From Caulobacteraceae bacterium (GTDB lineage: Bacteria > Pseudomonadota > Alphaproteobacteria > Caulobacterales > Caulobacteraceae): a stretch of 64,000 nt of DNA. The notes below the pieces were generated by a model that was not told where the DNA came from, ran no database searches, and was given only the letters and a program-made list of their open reading frames with translations. Each line of letters opens with the position of its first letter. Position 1 is the first letter of the stretch. The stretch lies in NCBI GenBank assembly GCA_027489335.1, contig JAIXZX010000012.1, positions 1 to 64,000 on the forward strand, read 5' to 3'. Both the position numbers and the translations under genes were made by a program. Below, piece by piece: positions 1-12,460 of the stretch.

Positions 1-1098
1 AACCAGAACCTGTTCCGGGTCGCCAACGAACGCACCACCTTCTCCGAAGCCTTCGGCATGGCCGACCAGGTGCTGCATTCGGGCGTCCGTTCGATCACCG
101 ACCTGATGGTGCTGCCCGGCCTGATCAACCTCGATTTCGCCGACGTCCGCACGGTGATGACCGAGATGGGCAAGGCGATGATGGGCACCGGCGAAGCCTC
201 CGGCGACGATCGCGCCCTGATGGCCGCGCAAAACGCCATTCAGAATCCGCTGCTGGACGAGGTCTCGCTCAAGGGCGCCAAGGCCGTGCTGGTGAACGTC
301 ACCGGTGGTCTGGACATGACCCTGCTGGAAGTCGACGAGGCCGCCAACGCCATCTCCGAACAGGTGGACGCCGAGGCCAACATCATCTTCGGGGCGGCCT
401 TCGATCCGTCCCTGGACGGCATGATCCGCGTGTCGGTGGTCGCCACCGGCATGGACGGCGCCTCCATCGCCGCCATAGAGCCCAAGGCCGAGGTCCGCCG
501 CCCGGCGCCGCCGCAGGCGCCTCACCAGCCTCTGCATACTCCGGTCCGTCAGGCCGAGCCTGTCCGTCAGGTCGCGCCGCCGCAACAACCCGCCTATGTG
601 GAGCGGCCCGCGCCGGCCGCCTACGCGCCTGAGCCCGCGCCCCGCGCGCCGGAGCCGGCTCCGCAGGCCTACGCCCCGCCGCCGCAGCCGCAGGTTCAGC
701 CGCAAGCCCGCGCCCCGGACCCTCAGCCAGCTCCCGCCTATGAGGCGCCAGCCCCTCAGCCGGATCTCTATGCGCGTCCGGCGCCGTCGCCTGAGCCTGC
801 CGCAGAGCGGCCGATCACCCGGATCGTCGATCCCATGGTGGCCGAAGACGATGACGAGCCCCTGTTCGGCGACGCCGCATTTGCGGATGACCGTCGTCAG
901 CGGGGCGGATTTCTGAGCCTGTTTGGCGGTCGCCCCCGGTATGACGCGCCAGCTCCGGCTCCGGCTCCGGCCCCTGCGCCTGCCCGTCATGCGCCTGCCG
1001 CACGCGGCGGCGCTCAGCCGGCCGAGTCGGCGGAGCCAGAGCGGGATGGGGGCGAGGATCTGGAAATCCCGTCCTTCCTGCGCCGACTGGCCAACTAG
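1..1098 (+). CDS. ftsZ: Cell division protein FtsZ, C-terminal part (5' end outside the window)
   Basis: FtsZ is the tubulin-like GTPase that forms the cytokinetic ring. The reading frame is open from base 1, so the gene enters from the left and only about 365 residues are visible. They begin at [14 protein letters not shown], typical of the end of the GTPase domain, and include the T7-loop region [12 protein letters not shown] proline/alanine-rich linker of roughly 180 residues follows, then the conserved C-terminal peptide [11 protein letters not shown], which in the family binds membrane tethers such as FtsA. The long low-complexity linker is typical of Caulobacterales. The ORF track begins at an internal Met (58), which is not the real start. 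lpxC lies downstream, as in the dcw cluster of relatives. Identity is essentially certain. Confidence 0.97.
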   Translation, partial: NQNLFRVANERTTFSEAFGMADQVLHSGVRSITDLMVLPGLINLDFADVRTVMTEMGKAMMGTGEASGDDRALMAAQNAIQNPLLDEVSLKGAKAVLVNVTGGLDMTLLEVDEAANAISEQVDAEANIIFGAAFDPSLDGMIRVSVVATGMDGASIAAIEPKAEVRRPAPPQAPHQPLHTPVRQAEPVRQVAPPQQPAYVERPAPAAYAPEPAPRAPEPAPQAYAPPPQPQVQPQARAPDPQPAPAYEAPAPQPDLYARPAPSPEPAAERPITRIVDPMVAEDDDEPLFGDAAFADDRRQRGGFLSLFGGRPRYDAPAPAPAPAPAPARHAPAARGGAQPAESAEPERDGGEDLEIPSFLRRLAN

Positions 1099-1138
1099 GT
1101 CTTTCAACCTCGCAGTCTCGGCTGCAAAGCGATTTGAA

Positions 1139-1167
1139 ACGGTCGGCCCCCTGGGGCCGGCCGTTTT
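1139..1167 (+). terminator. Intrinsic terminator after ftsZ
   Basis: A 12-bp stem, ACGGTCGGCCCC / GGGGCCGGCCGT, has one G-T wobble and a 2-nt loop and is followed directly by TTTT. It lies 40 bases after the ftsZ stop and should end the division-cluster transcript before lpxC. The loop is very tight, so the top base pairs probably open in RNA. Confidence 0.75.
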
Positions 1168-1351
1168 CGTCGTCTGGGGTCCACTAGCAAGGCATTGAAA
1201 GAGCGGAGTAAATCTGCTCCTGGCTCAAGCGAAACATTCGGAAACAGGACTTGTATTGCGGCGCCGCAGCATAGGTTTTAACCGTCTCCTGGGGCCAATC
1301 GCGGTCGTTTGCGCGCCCGCGTCTCTAAGTTCGGTCAACCAAGGTTTCGTC

Positions 1352-2263
1352 GTGCCCGCAGCCCACGCCTCCGCCCAATCCGCCTTGCAGCACACCGTGC
1401 TCGGCCCCGCCATCTTCGCCGGCGTTGGCGTGCATACCGGCGCCCATGTGCGGGTCTCCGTCCGGCCAGCCCCCACCGATACCGGCATCGTCTTCGTGCG
1501 CACCGATATCACCGATCAGGACAATCGCGTGCCGGCGGCCGCCGAGGCCGTCTGCAAGACCCAGCTCGGGACCGTCATTGGCAACGCCGCGGGTGTGACC
1601 GTCTCCACCATCGAGCACCTGATGGCGGCCTTTGCGACGCTGGGCGTCGATAACGCCATTGTCGAGCTGGACGGCCCGGAAATGCCGATCATGGACGGTT
1701 CGTCCGAACCTTTCGTCCAGATCCTCGACCAGGCCGGCCGCCGTCAGCAGGACGCGCCGCGCCGCTATATTGAGATCCTGGCCCCCATCGAGGTGGTGGA
1801 CGGCGACAAGAGCGCGAAGCTCCTGCCCAGCAGCCAGTTCGAGGTGGCCTTCGAGATCGTCTTTGATTCGCCTGTCATCGGCCGACAGGCCGTTGATCTG
1901 GTGATGACGGAGGACGCCTTCCGCACCGAACTCGCCAACTGCCGGACCTTCGGCTTCGCCCATGAGGTCGAGGCCCTGCGCGCCATGGGCCTGGCCCGGG
2001 GCGGCTCGCTGGAGAACGCCGTGGTGATTGAGGGCGATCGCATCCTCAATCCCGAGGGTCTGCGCCGTCCTGACGAATTCGTGCGCCACAAGGCCCTGGA
2101 CGCCATCGGCGACCTCTATGTGCTCGGCGCGCCGATCCTGGGCCGCTTTGAGGGCCGTCTGGCCGGCCATGGCATCAACAACCAGCTGGTCCGGGCCCTG
2201 GTCGCCCAGCCGGACGCCTGGCGGATCCGCACCTTCGCCCCTGAGCTCGCCCTGGCGGTCTGA
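1352..2263 (+). CDS. lpxC: UDP-3-O-acyl-N-acetylglucosamine deacetylase LpxC
   Basis: LpxC is the zinc-dependent deacetylase that performs the committed step of lipid A synthesis in the cytoplasm. Family landmarks visible are GVGVHTG near the N-terminus, STIEHLMAAF (a histidine zinc ligand), ELDGPEMPIMDGSS and the late HKALDAIGDLYVLG block, which carries further zinc and catalytic residues. The ORF track starts at a TTG at 1256, but that adds 32 residues with no family counterpart. GTG 1352 gives about 303 residues and places GVGVHTG near residue 25, close to the usual position. Position between ftsZ and bamD matches the alphaproteobacterial order. Function is secure; the exact start is less so. 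Confidence 0.93.
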   Translation: MPAAHASAQSALQHTVLGPAIFAGVGVHTGAHVRVSVRPAPTDTGIVFVRTDITDQDNRVPAAAEAVCKTQLGTVIGNAAGVTVSTIEHLMAAFATLGVDNAIVELDGPEMPIMDGSSEPFVQILDQAGRRQQDAPRRYIEILAPIEVVDGDKSAKLLPSSQFEVAFEIVFDSPVIGRQAVDLVMTEDAFRTELANCRTFGFAHEVEALRAMGLARGGSLENAVVIEGDRILNPEGLRRPDEFVRHKALDAIGDLYVLGAPILGRFEGRLAGHGINNQLVRALVAQPDAWRIRTFAPELALAV

Positions 2264-2340
2264 GCTTCCGTTTGCGCCGGCGCCCGCGTGGTGTAGAAGC
2301 GAGGGCTCGCGGCGCGGGGGCGCGCGTTGGTCCTTTTGAG

Positions 2341-3255
2341 GTGAAGGTGTCTCTGCTTCACAATTCCCTTCGGGGTCCCGCCCTGGCGACCTTGGTCGCC
2401 GCCCTGGCCCTGACGGCCTGCGCCGGACGCGAGGAGCGTCCGCGGCTGGCCTATGAAGAGCGGCCGGTCGAGCTGCTTTACAACACCGGCGCCAATCGCC
2501 TGGATCGCGGCCTGTGGAATCAGGCCGTCGACTATTTCGCTGAGGTCGAGCGGCAGCATCCCTATTCGGTCTGGGCGCGGCGTTCGATCCTGATGACGGC
2601 CTACGCCCAGTATCAGGCCAATGACTACGCCGAGGCGATCGCCAGCGCCGACCGCTTCCTGACCCAGGCGCCGGGCAACCCGGCGGCGGTCTATGCCTAT
2701 TACCTCAAGGCCATCTGCTACTTCGAACAGATCGTTGATGTGGGCCGCGATCAGGCCGCCACCGGTCAGGCCCTGAACGCCCTGCAGGAGGTCGTGCAGC
2801 GCTATCCCGACAGCGAGTACGCCAAGGACGCGCGGCTGAAGATCGACATGGTCCGCGACCAGCTGGCCGGCAAGGAGATGACCGTCGGCCGCTACTACCT
2901 GCGTGACGGCGACGTGCTGGCCGGCATCGGCCGGTTTAAGACCGTGGTCGAGCGCTACGAGACCACCAGCCATACGCCCGAGGCCCTCTACCGCCTGGTG
3001 GAGGCCTATCTGACCCTGGGTCTGACCGAGGAAGCCAAGCGAAACGGCGCGGTCCTCGGCTTCAACTATCCCGGCAGTATCTGGTATCGCGACGCCTACG
3101 AGCTTCTGAACAGCCGCGGCCTGCGTCCGGCCAATGCGCCGGAGGCCCGGTCCAGCGGCGGCTTCTTCTCCCGGCTGCCGTTCGTCGGCGGGCGTGACTC
3201 CGACGAGCTGGAGCGCGACAAGGGCACGACCCTGCGCCCCCCGGCGAGCGAATAG
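2341..3255 (+). CDS. bamD: Outer membrane assembly lipoprotein BamD (ComL)
   Basis: BamD is the essential lipoprotein of the BAM complex, which inserts beta-barrel proteins into the outer membrane. From GTG 2341 the protein opens with a lipoprotein signal peptide and a lipobox LTAC with Cys27. The body is alpha-helical TPR repeats (for example NQAVDYFAEVERQHPYS and YAEAIASADRFL), and the length of about 304 residues is usual for the family. The ORF track start at 2272 would place 23 arginine/alanine-rich residues before the signal peptide and is unlikely. It lies 77 bases after lpxC on the same strand and is probably transcribed with it. Confidence 0.92.
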   Translation: MKVSLLHNSLRGPALATLVAALALTACAGREERPRLAYEERPVELLYNTGANRLDRGLWNQAVDYFAEVERQHPYSVWARRSILMTAYAQYQANDYAEAIASADRFLTQAPGNPAAVYAYYLKAICYFEQIVDVGRDQAATGQALNALQEVVQRYPDSEYAKDARLKIDMVRDQLAGKEMTVGRYYLRDGDVLAGIGRFKTVVERYETTSHTPEALYRLVEAYLTLGLTEEAKRNGAVLGFNYPGSIWYRDAYELLNSRGLRPANAPEARSSGGFFSRLPFVGGRDSDELERDKGTTLRPPASE

Positions 3256-3313
3256 AACCTAAGGCGAACGGGCGGGCTTCCGCCCGAGGTGATTCCAGGC
3301 AATCTTGCACCCC

Positions 3314-7358
<4,045 letters not shown>

Positions 7359-7379
7359 GGGGCGAGCTACGTACCTCAC

Positions 7380-7466
7380 CGTCACCCTCGGACCTGATCC
7401 GAGGGTCCATGGGCACAGGATGACGGTCCGTGTTCATGGATGGTCGGATCAAGTCCGACCATGACG
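7380..7466. repeat. REP/BIME-like element, two palindromes bounded by CGTCA and TGACG
   Basis: This 87-bp intergenic element contains two perfect 9-bp stems with 5-nt loops: ACCCTCGGA-cctga-TCCGAGGGT (7384-7406) and ATGGTCGGA-tcaag-TCCGACCAT (7440-7462). It starts with CGTCA and ends with its reverse complement TGACG. It lies between the convergent ligA and aminopeptidase genes, where it could also act as a bidirectional transcription stop. Similar GGA-N5-TCC palindromes are widespread between genes in alphaproteobacteria. A second element of identical length and layout occurs at 48873-48959. Confidence 0.75.
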
Positions 7467-7481
7467 GAAGGGGAATGCGCC

Positions 7482-9296
7482 CTAAAGCGGCGCGCAGGCC
7501 TCTTCCAGCCAGGCCTTCACCTCGGCGTCCACCAGCGGGCCGATCTCGCGCAGCACCCTGGCGTGATAGGCGTCCATCTGGGCGCGCTCCTCAGCGCTCA
7601 GCATCTCCACCACGATCAACCGGCGGTCGATGGGCGCGAGCGTCAGGGTCTCGAAGCCGAGCATGGGCCGCTCGCCGCCTTCGATCTCGTCGGCGGCGGT
7701 GACCACCTGCAGGTTTTCGATGCGGATGCCGTAGGCGCCGGTCTTGTAGTAGCCGGGCTCGTTGGAGACGATCATGCCCGGCTGCAGGGCGACATTGTTG
7801 GGCGCCTTGGAGATCCGCTGTGGCCCTTCATGCACGCCGAGATAGCTGCCCACCCCGTGGCCGGTGCCGTGGTCGTAATCGAGGCCGGCCATCCAGAGCG
7901 GCGCGCGGGCCAGGACATCCAGGGCTGAGCCGCTCGTCCCGGCTGGGAAGCGGATATGGGCGAGCGCCAGGTGGCCCTTGAGCACGAGGGTGAAGCGTTC
8001 GGCCATCTCCTGGCTCGGTTCGCCGATGGCCACGGTGCGGGTCACATCGGTGGTCCCGTCCAGATACTGGCCGCCGGAATCCACCAGCAGCAGGGAGCCG
8101 GCCTCGGTGCGCTTGTTCAGCCGCTCGGTGGGCCGGTAGTGGACGATGGCGCCGTTCGACGCCGCCCCGGCGATGGTGTCGAAGGACAGGTCCTTCAGCG
8201 CGCCGGTGGCCTCGCGGAAGCCTTCCAGGGTCTGCACCACGGTCTTTTCGTCGGGCAGGCTGGTCTGGGCCTCCGTGGCCAGCCAGTGGAGGAAGCGGGC
8301 CAGCGCCCCGCCGTCGCGCACATGGGCCTTGCGCGCGCCCTCGATCTCAACGGCGTTCTTGCAGGCGCGCGGCAGGGCGCAGGGGTCGTCGGCGCGGATC
8401 GTCTGGGCGCCGGCGGCCTCCAGGGTGTCGAAGTACCAGGCCGAGGACTGCCCCGGATCCACCAGCACCTTCTGGCCCTTCAGGTCCGCAAGGGCGCCGG
8501 GCAGGTCGTCCGGCGTCTCCAGGCTCACCTCATTGCCCAGCCAGGCCGGCAGGTCGGCGCTGACCTTGGCGGGATCGAGGAACAGCCGCGCCCGGCCGCT
8601 GGCGTCAAGAATGGCCTGGGCCAGCGGCAGGGGGCTGCGGATCACGTCCCCGCCCCGCACATTGAACAGCCAGGCGATGGAGGCCGGCGCGGTGATGACC
8701 GCAGCCTGAGCGTCCTTGGCCGCCAGGGCCTGGCCGACCCGGGCGCGTTTGGCCGCGGAGTCTTCGCCGGCATAGTCAAGGGGATGGGGGACCACCGGCG
8801 CCTGCGGCTGGGCCGGACGGGCCGCGCCCCAGGCGGCGTCCAGGGGATTGTGCTCGACGGGCTTCAGCTCAGCGCCGGCCTTCTCGACCGCGGCGCGCAC
8901 CCGGGCCAGGCCATCGGGGCTATGCAGGCGGGGGTCGTAGCCGATCGCCTGACCCTTGGCTGCGGCGGTCTCCAGGTAGGCGGGCACGCCGCCCTCGACC
9001 AGATCGCGGATCTCGAACAGGCTCTCATCGACCTGATCGCGGACCTGCAGGGTGTAGCGGCCATCGACGAAGACGGCGGCCTTGTCCTTCAGGATTACCG
9101 CCGCGCCGGCCGAGCCGGTGAAGCCAGTGGCCCAGGCCAGCCGGTCGTTGGCTTCGGGCAGATATTCGTTCTGGTGCTCGTCCTCGTGGGGGACGAGGAA
9201 GCCGTCCAGCTTCTGCTCGGCCATGGCCTGGCGGATCAGGGGCAGGTGGCGGGCGCCAAAGGCGCGCTCGGTGGTCTCATCAAAGGTCTGGCGCAT
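7482..9296 (-). CDS. pepP: Aminopeptidase P family protein (Xaa-Pro aminopeptidase, M24B)
   Basis: Enzymes of this family remove N-terminal residues that precede proline and use two metal ions. At 604 residues this is the long three-domain form: two creatinase-like N-terminal domains (about 1-310) and a pita-bread catalytic domain. Metal-binding landmarks are LLLVDSGGQYLDGTTDVTRT (two Asp ligands), DHGTGHGVGSYLGVHE (His), SNEPGYY (Glu) and GIRIENL (Glu). No signal peptide is seen, so it should be cytoplasmic. The gene is convergent to ligA and probably monocistronic. The symbol is used in the broad sense because the long form is more like eukaryotic XPNPEP1 than E. coli PepP. Confidence 0.9.
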   Translation of the reverse strand: MRQTFDETTERAFGARHLPLIRQAMAEQKLDGFLVPHEDEHQNEYLPEANDRLAWATGFTGSAGAAVILKDKAAVFVDGRYTLQVRDQVDESLFEIRDLVEGGVPAYLETAAAKGQAIGYDPRLHSPDGLARVRAAVEKAGAELKPVEHNPLDAAWGAARPAQPQAPVVPHPLDYAGEDSAAKRARVGQALAAKDAQAAVITAPASIAWLFNVRGGDVIRSPLPLAQAILDASGRARLFLDPAKVSADLPAWLGNEVSLETPDDLPGALADLKGQKVLVDPGQSSAWYFDTLEAAGAQTIRADDPCALPRACKNAVEIEGARKAHVRDGGALARFLHWLATEAQTSLPDEKTVVQTLEGFREATGALKDLSFDTIAGAASNGAIVHYRPTERLNKRTEAGSLLLVDSGGQYLDGTTDVTRTVAIGEPSQEMAERFTLVLKGHLALAHIRFPAGTSGSALDVLARAPLWMAGLDYDHGTGHGVGSYLGVHEGPQRISKAPNNVALQPGMIVSNEPGYYKTGAYGIRIENLQVVTAADEIEGGERPMLGFETLTLAPIDRRLIVVEMLSAEERAQMDAYHARVLREIGPLVDAEVKAWLEEACAPL

Positions 9297-9347
9297 AGGC
9301 TAGAAATAAGCCCGGCCGCGCCCGAGCGCCATGGGGATCATGCAGGC

Positions 9348-9821
9348 TCAGACATAGGCGATCAGCCGTCCAAGCGCGCCGACGCACAGCCAGATCGACA
9401 GGGAGCCCAGGGCCATCAGCCGGCCGGCCAGGGGCGGGTCCGTCTCCCAGGTCGCCATACGCCTGCGCCACAGCCGTCGAAAGAGCAGGGCGTGGAACAG
9501 CCCCAGGGCGATCAAGGCCATCTTGGCGCGGAAGATATCGGAGCCGACCATTGGCCCTGCGTCGGCGGCGAACATCACCGAGCCGCTGCCCGCCAGCAGG
9601 ACAAGGCCGCCCAAGGCCATGGGGGTGAGCGCATTGGACAGGGCCGTGACCGGAAGCCCTCGCCAAAGCCCCGCCAGCCTCAGATCGACAATGCCGATCC
9701 CGCCAACCAGCAGGACAAGGCCCAGCAAATGCGCCACGTTGGCCACCGGATAGGCCACGGCTGAACCGCGCGCCCATTGGCCGAGCGCCGAGGCCTCCAG
9801 CAGGGCGGCCAGGGCCTCCAA
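9348..9821 (-). CDS. DUF6644-type integral membrane protein
   Basis: A 157-residue, strongly hydrophobic protein with about four transmembrane segments: around VAHLLGLVLLVGGIGIV, LGGLVLLAGSG, MALIALGLFHALLF and LGSLSIWLCVGALG. It carries a histidine in the first segment and another in the third, which could serve as metal or heme ligands, but this is conjecture. It follows the DUF6152 gene with a 3-base gap, so the two are almost certainly translated together. The family assignment comes from overall pattern and from this pairing. No function is established. Confidence 0.7.
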   Translation of the reverse strand: MEALAALLEASALGQWARGSAVAYPVANVAHLLGLVLLVGGIGIVDLRLAGLWRGLPVTALSNALTPMALGGLVLLAGSGSVMFAADAGPMVGSDIFRAKMALIALGLFHALLFRRLWRRRMATWETDPPLAGRLMALGSLSIWLCVGALGRLIAYV

Positions 9822-9824
9822 GGC

Positions 9825-10181
9825 TCAGCGCAGCTCGACGGTCTTGCCGGCGGCCGTGATCCGCTCCAGGCGCAGCTCGGCCGTACCGTCGCGGCGGGCA
9901 TAGCCCTCAAGCGTCACGGTCTTGCCGGGACCGAGCATGTCGCGGGTCAGGCCGCGAGCCTCCATTCGAGAGACCGGCGCCAGAATGACGTCCCAGGTCT
10001 TGCCCTGGTGGGCGACCTTGGCCGTCCCATGCGGATTGCCCCAGGTGACATCGGTCAGCGCCGCGGTCACCCGGACGGTCTCGGTGGCGTCATAGGAACT
10101 CCAGCCATGGTGGGCGAGACTGGCGGCGGGGGCGGCGGCCATCGCCAGGGCGGCGGCGGCGATCATCAGGGTCTTGCGCAT
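9825..10181 (-). CDS. DUF6152 family small periplasmic protein
   Basis: This 118-residue protein begins with a clear Sec signal peptide (cleavage predicted after ASLA) and continues with HHGWSSYD directly at the mature N-terminus. It also has a WGNPHG motif, both hallmarks of the DUF6152 family. The His-His at the new N-terminus could bind metal, which is inference only. The gene is first of a two-gene unit with the DUF6644 membrane protein, so the products probably act together at the inner membrane/periplasm. The function is not known. Confidence 0.75.
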   Translation of the reverse strand: MRKTLMIAAAALAMAAAPAASLAHHGWSSYDATETVRVTAALTDVTWGNPHGTAKVAHQGKTWDVILAPVSRMEARGLTRDMLGPGKTVTLEGYARRDGTAELRLERITAAGKTVELR

Positions 10182-10252
10182 GATGGGCTCCGGGTCTGGG
10201 GATCTCAGGATAACGCGGATCGGGGCGCAGCCAGATCAAGCGCCCGTGAGGT

Positions 10253-10915
10253 CTAGAGCCGGCGATAGATCATGGTGGAGCCGTCCTCCAGCTTGCCCCG
10301 CAGGCCCGCCCAGGCGCCGCTGGAGTCGTACCAGTTGTCGATCTCGGCCTCGCCGCGCAGGGTCCAGCGGGTGGCCGGCAGCGACTGGCCATTGGCCAGC
10401 TGGACGCTGTCCTGGCCCGCGCGGGCGGCGCGGATCCGCATCAGCTTGCCCAGTTGCGGATTGAACAGCGGGCGGTCTAAGGCCGCGGTGTTCCAGTGGG
10501 TGAGGGGGGCGGCCGAGGCCGGCGCGCTCACCCGGCCTCCGGGTCCCTCAATGCTTACACCGCCGGCCGAGGCCTCGGCGCGGACCTGCTCGACCTTGCC
10601 GTTGGTCTCGGTGCGGGTTGTCAGGCTCGCAAAGCGGTCGCCCTGCCACCGCTCTGTGGCAGTGTGGGCGTAGCGGAAGACCGGCACCGGACCGAGCTTG
10701 ACCCGCATCTCCACCTCAGTGCTGACGCTCAGGCCGCCGCTTGCGCGGGTGAACCGCATCACGTGCTCACCGACCTTGTCCTTGCCGCGATAGACGGCGA
10801 AGGCCAGTCGGCCATTGGCCGGCGCAGCGGCGAAGGCGGCCGGCGAGGCCAGCGCGCCAAGTCCGCCAGCCAGAAGTCCGCGGCGGCTCAGAGTGATCAG
10901 ATCAGGCGGGGTCAT
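10253..10915 (-). CDS. DUF6134 family protein with Tat-like signal peptide
   Basis: A 220-residue exported protein. The start is moved from 11020 to ATG 10915 because MTPPDLITLSRRGLLAGG gives a twin-arginine-type signal (SRRGLLAGG) ending near SPAAFAA, whereas the extra 35 residues look non-coding. The mature part is beta-rich with repeated Val/Arg strands (LAFAVYRGKDKVGEH, LSVSTEVEMRVKLGPVPVFRY) and a W-Y near the end (IDNWYDSSGAWAGL), matching the DUF6134 pattern. It is probably periplasmic. No catalytic residues were identified, and neighbours do not indicate a pathway. Confidence 0.72.
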   Translation of the reverse strand: MTPPDLITLSRRGLLAGGLGALASPAAFAAAPANGRLAFAVYRGKDKVGEHVMRFTRASGGLSVSTEVEMRVKLGPVPVFRYAHTATERWQGDRFASLTTRTETNGKVEQVRAEASAGGVSIEGPGGRVSAPASAAPLTHWNTAALDRPLFNPQLGKLMRIRAARAGQDSVQLANGQSLPATRWTLRGEAEIDNWYDSSGAWAGLRGKLEDGSTMIYRRL

Positions 10916-11021
10916 ATCCAGGGTCTCCGCAGATGGGGTCGTCGGGCCGACAATCGATGGTACGGGCTCACGGCGTTGAGGGATGCCCTTATCCGAGGAA
11001 CAGCCCGTATCCCCGGGCACG

Positions 11022-11051
11022 AAAAAGGGGCGGCCCAGACGGACCGCCCCT
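11022..11051 (-). terminator. Intrinsic terminator downstream of the alanine-rich membrane protein gene
   Basis: Read on the minus strand, an 8-bp stem AGGGGCGG / CCGCCCCT with a 10-nt loop is followed by TTTT. It lies 23 bases after the stop of the gene at 11075-11467 and ends that minus-strand transcript. Confidence 0.8.
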
Positions 11052-11074
11052 CCTGGTCGTGAGCGTACGCAGTG

Positions 11075-11467
11075 TTACATGCCGGTGCGGTCGGCGGCGT
11101 CCTGCGCGGCGTCGGCCGTGTTGGCGGCGGCCTCTTCGGTGGCCGCGGCGGTGCGGTCGGCGGCGGCCGCAGCGCTGTCAGCCACGCTGTCGGCGGCGGC
11201 GCGCGAGCTTTCGGCGGCCTCAGCCGCGGCGTTCTGGGCGCTGGCGGCGGCGTTTTCGACCATGGCTTCCGCCCGGCCGGTGTCACGGGCCATCTCCAGA
11301 TCAGCGGTGTCATCGCCGCTGTTGCCGAAGATGAAGAACATGCCGACCAGGGCGACGATGGCCACGATGCCGGCCACCCACCAGCCGGCCGAGCCGCCGC
11401 TCTTGTGGACGACTTCCCGCTGGACCGGGGGCGGATCGCGACGTTCAGTGTTGGGATCGTAGGTCAT
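11075..11467 (-). CDS. Alanine-rich single-pass membrane protein, function unknown
   Basis: A 130-residue protein with a proline/charged N-terminus, one transmembrane helix at about residues 29-48 (GWWVAGIVAIVALVGMFFIFG) and a C-terminal segment of about 65 residues made almost only of Ala, Asp, Glu, Ser and Thr. That tail has an irregular heptad-like spacing (AAxSAQNAAAEAAESSRAAADSV) and should form a long amphipathic helix or coiled coil, probably periplasmic. No family was recognised. A terminator lies just downstream and prmA is 81 bases upstream on the same strand. Confidence 0.72.
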   Translation of the reverse strand: MTYDPNTERRDPPPVQREVVHKSGGSAGWWVAGIVAIVALVGMFFIFGNSGDDTADLEMARDTGRAEAMVENAAASAQNAAAEAAESSRAAADSVADSAAAAADRTAAATEEAAANTADAAQDAADRTGM

Positions 11468-11548
11468 GCTTCTCTCCTCAGGGCAGACCGGCTTGGCCGT
11501 GTCTGGCTGCGGATGAGAACGTCGGTCGATCAGGCCGGTTCCGTCAGG

Positions 11549-12415
11549 TCAGTTCCGCTTGAGCACCAGGGTCGACCAGGCGTCGCGGTTCAGGCGCGTG
11601 ACCAGGACAAATCCGCGGGAGCGATAGGCCGCCAGAACTCGGCGCGCCTGCGAGCGTAGCAGGCCCGAAAGGATGGCCACGCCGCCGGGGCGCAGGGCGC
11701 CCTTGATGTCCTGAGACAACATGACCAGGGGCGCGGCCAGGATGTTGGCGAAGACCAGATCATAGGGGGCGTGGGCTCGGACCAGCCGGTGGCCCAGACC
11801 CGAGGCATGGACAAACCGGGCCCGAGCCTGGTTGAGGATAGCGTTCTCCCGGGCGATCCGCACCGAGGGGCGGTCGATGTCGGTGCCGACGGCCACCGGC
11901 GATCCCGTCTTGGCCGCGGCGATGGCCAGGACGCCCGTGCCGGCGCCCACGTCCAGCACGCGATTGAACCGGCCGCGCTTCAGAAGGGCGTCATAGGCCA
12001 GCAGGCAGCCCACGGTCGTCCCGTGGTGACCGGTGCCGAAGGCGGCCCCAGCCTCGATGCGCAGATTGACCGCATTGGGGGGCGCCAGGCCCCGGTCATG
12101 CGCGCCGTAGATGAAGAAGCGCCCGGCCCGCACCGGGGGGAGGCCCGACAGGGCCATGGCCAGCCAGTCGGCGTCGGCCAGCACCTCGGTGGAGACCACG
12201 AGACCCCCGTGACCCTCCAGCACCTCCCGGAGGGAGTCGGCCTCGGCCTGTTCGGTAGGAAAGGCGTCGATGCGCCAGACGTCGCGGTCCTCATCCTCCT
12301 CGAGGATGGAATAGGTCACCGCCTCCAGGCCCGGATGGGCGTCGATGGCCTCGGCGGCGGACTCGGCGACCTTTCGCGGTCCCCGGGCGATGATCTGAAC
12401 AGCGTCGTGCGTCAT
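11549..12415 (-). CDS. prmA: Ribosomal protein L11 methyltransferase PrmA
   Basis: PrmA trimethylates ribosomal protein L11 using S-adenosylmethionine. The 288-residue protein has an N-terminal substrate-recognition region and a Rossmann methyltransferase domain with [10 protein letters not shown], the SAM motif [17 protein letters not shown], a GTDID acidic loop and the catalytic-site motif ANILAAPL. All are diagnostic of PrmA. The start codon is preceded by a GAGGAGG ribosome binding site, part of which lies inside a 7-bp hairpin touching the ATG (see the separate feature). The small secreted-protein gene is just upstream on the same strand. Confidence 0.94.
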   Translation of the reverse strand: MTHDAVQIIARGPRKVAESAAEAIDAHPGLEAVTYSILEEDEDRDVWRIDAFPTEQAEADSLREVLEGHGGLVVSTEVLADADWLAMALSGLPPVRAGRFFIYGAHDRGLAPPNAVNLRIEAGAAFGTGHHGTTVGCLLAYDALLKRGRFNRVLDVGAGTGVLAIAAAKTGSPVAVGTDIDRPSVRIARENAILNQARARFVHASGLGHRLVRAHAPYDLVFANILAAPLVMLSQDIKGALRPGGVAILSGLLRSQARRVLAAYRSRGFVLVTRLNRDAWSTLVLKRN

Positions 12416-12434
12416 GCGCCTCCTCTAGAGGCGC
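12416..12434 (-). promoter_or_regulatory. Hairpin covering the prmA ribosome binding site
   Basis: On the prmA mRNA the 19 bases before ATG read GCGCCTC-TAGAG-GAGGCGC. This is a perfect 7-bp stem with a 5-nt loop whose 3' arm contains GAGG of the Shine-Dalgarno sequence and ends directly at the start codon. Such a structure should hold down translation initiation unless opened. Regulation by it is inferred, not shown. Confidence 0.55.
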
Positions 12435-12460
12435 AGGATCGAGATGGCGAGAGGCAAGGC

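Noticed and set aside
550-1010. Proline-codon repeats near the start of the window considered as a tandem repeat array
   Set aside because: This is the coding sequence of the FtsZ proline/alanine linker, in frame and irregular.
7956-9764. 602-residue plus-strand ORF
   Set aside because: Antisense to the M24 aminopeptidase gene and repetitive in Gly/Gln/His.
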